Source: Candidatus Gerdarchaeota archaeon (GTDB lineage Archaea; Asgardarchaeota; Heimdallarchaeia; JABLTI01). Taken from it: 5,376 bases of DNA. The translations under genes and the position numbers were made by a program. Location of the stretch: positions 1 through 5,376 of the forward strand of contig JAEORM010000192.1 in the NCBI GenBank assembly GCA_016840905.1, given 5' to 3'. This document shows positions 5,346 to 5,376 of this stretch, in pieces (position 1 is the stretch's first letter; each line of letters begins with the position of its first letter). The notes under the pieces are model-generated. The model saw only the letters and a program-made list of their open reading frames with translations, did not search any database and had not been told where the DNA came from.

Positions 5346-5376
5346 AACAACAGCAATCCAGAAAATAACTTTTGAC

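Noticed and set aside
1..5376. CRISPR array, insertion-sequence ends or long tandem repeats
   Set aside because: No regularly spaced repeats, terminal inverted repeats flanking a transposase, or long direct repeats were found by eye on either strand.

Overview
The window looks archaeal and AT-rich. The evidence is a regulator of the archaeal winged-helix plus FilR1-domain type, a tyrosine recombinase of the archaeal SSV type (K-x-x-R instead of H-x-x-R) that is fused in frame to the 3' half of a tRNA-Thr gene, and ribosome binding sites complementary to the archaeal 16S rRNA tail (GGAGGTGA, GTGATC). A Bathyarchaeia- or other Thermoproteota-like host, or a methanogen relative, would fit. The sequence alone does not fix the lineage.

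Left part (1-2011): a class I SAM-dependent methyltransferase on the minus strand (84-833) lies divergent from a UbiA-family membrane prenyltransferase on the plus strand (1163-2011). The prenyltransferase reading frame continues upstream to about 1046 with convincing UbiA-like N-terminal sequence but no normal start codon. The annotated start therefore probably lacks the first 20-40 residues, through a lost base or a non-standard start.

Middle part (2179-3394): an integrase locus. A complete-looking recombinase catalytic domain (2447-3394) begins exactly at an antisense copy of the 3' half of tRNA-Thr(GGT), 2448-2492, running from the CCA end to the anticodon loop. Directly upstream, in two other frames, lie pieces of a CxxC zinc-ribbon-like N-terminal domain (2179-2417). 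Read together, these suggest one original integrase gene of about 405 codons with the attachment core inside it (attP-like), now interrupted by two frameshifts. No intact tRNA-Thr lies here, so this is not a normal attL or attR junction.

Right part (3443-5376): a FilR1-type regulator on the minus strand (3443-4231) is divergent from a two-gene operon made of an unrecognised 88-residue protein (4346-4612) and a NapH-like membrane polyferredoxin (4609-5340). These two genes overlap by four bases, and the second has a near-perfect Shine-Dalgarno and a TTG start. A 16-bp imperfect palindrome in the divergent promoter is a candidate regulator site. A further Shine-Dalgarno-like GGAGG follows the polyferredoxin stop, so the operon may continue past the window. 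The likely theme is regulated membrane electron transfer, but the partners are not visible.

The integrase locus is the most unusual part. All three apparent frameshifts in the window (UbiA N-terminus and two in the integrase N-terminus) are of the one-base-lost type, so assembly indels must be excluded before calling pseudogenes.
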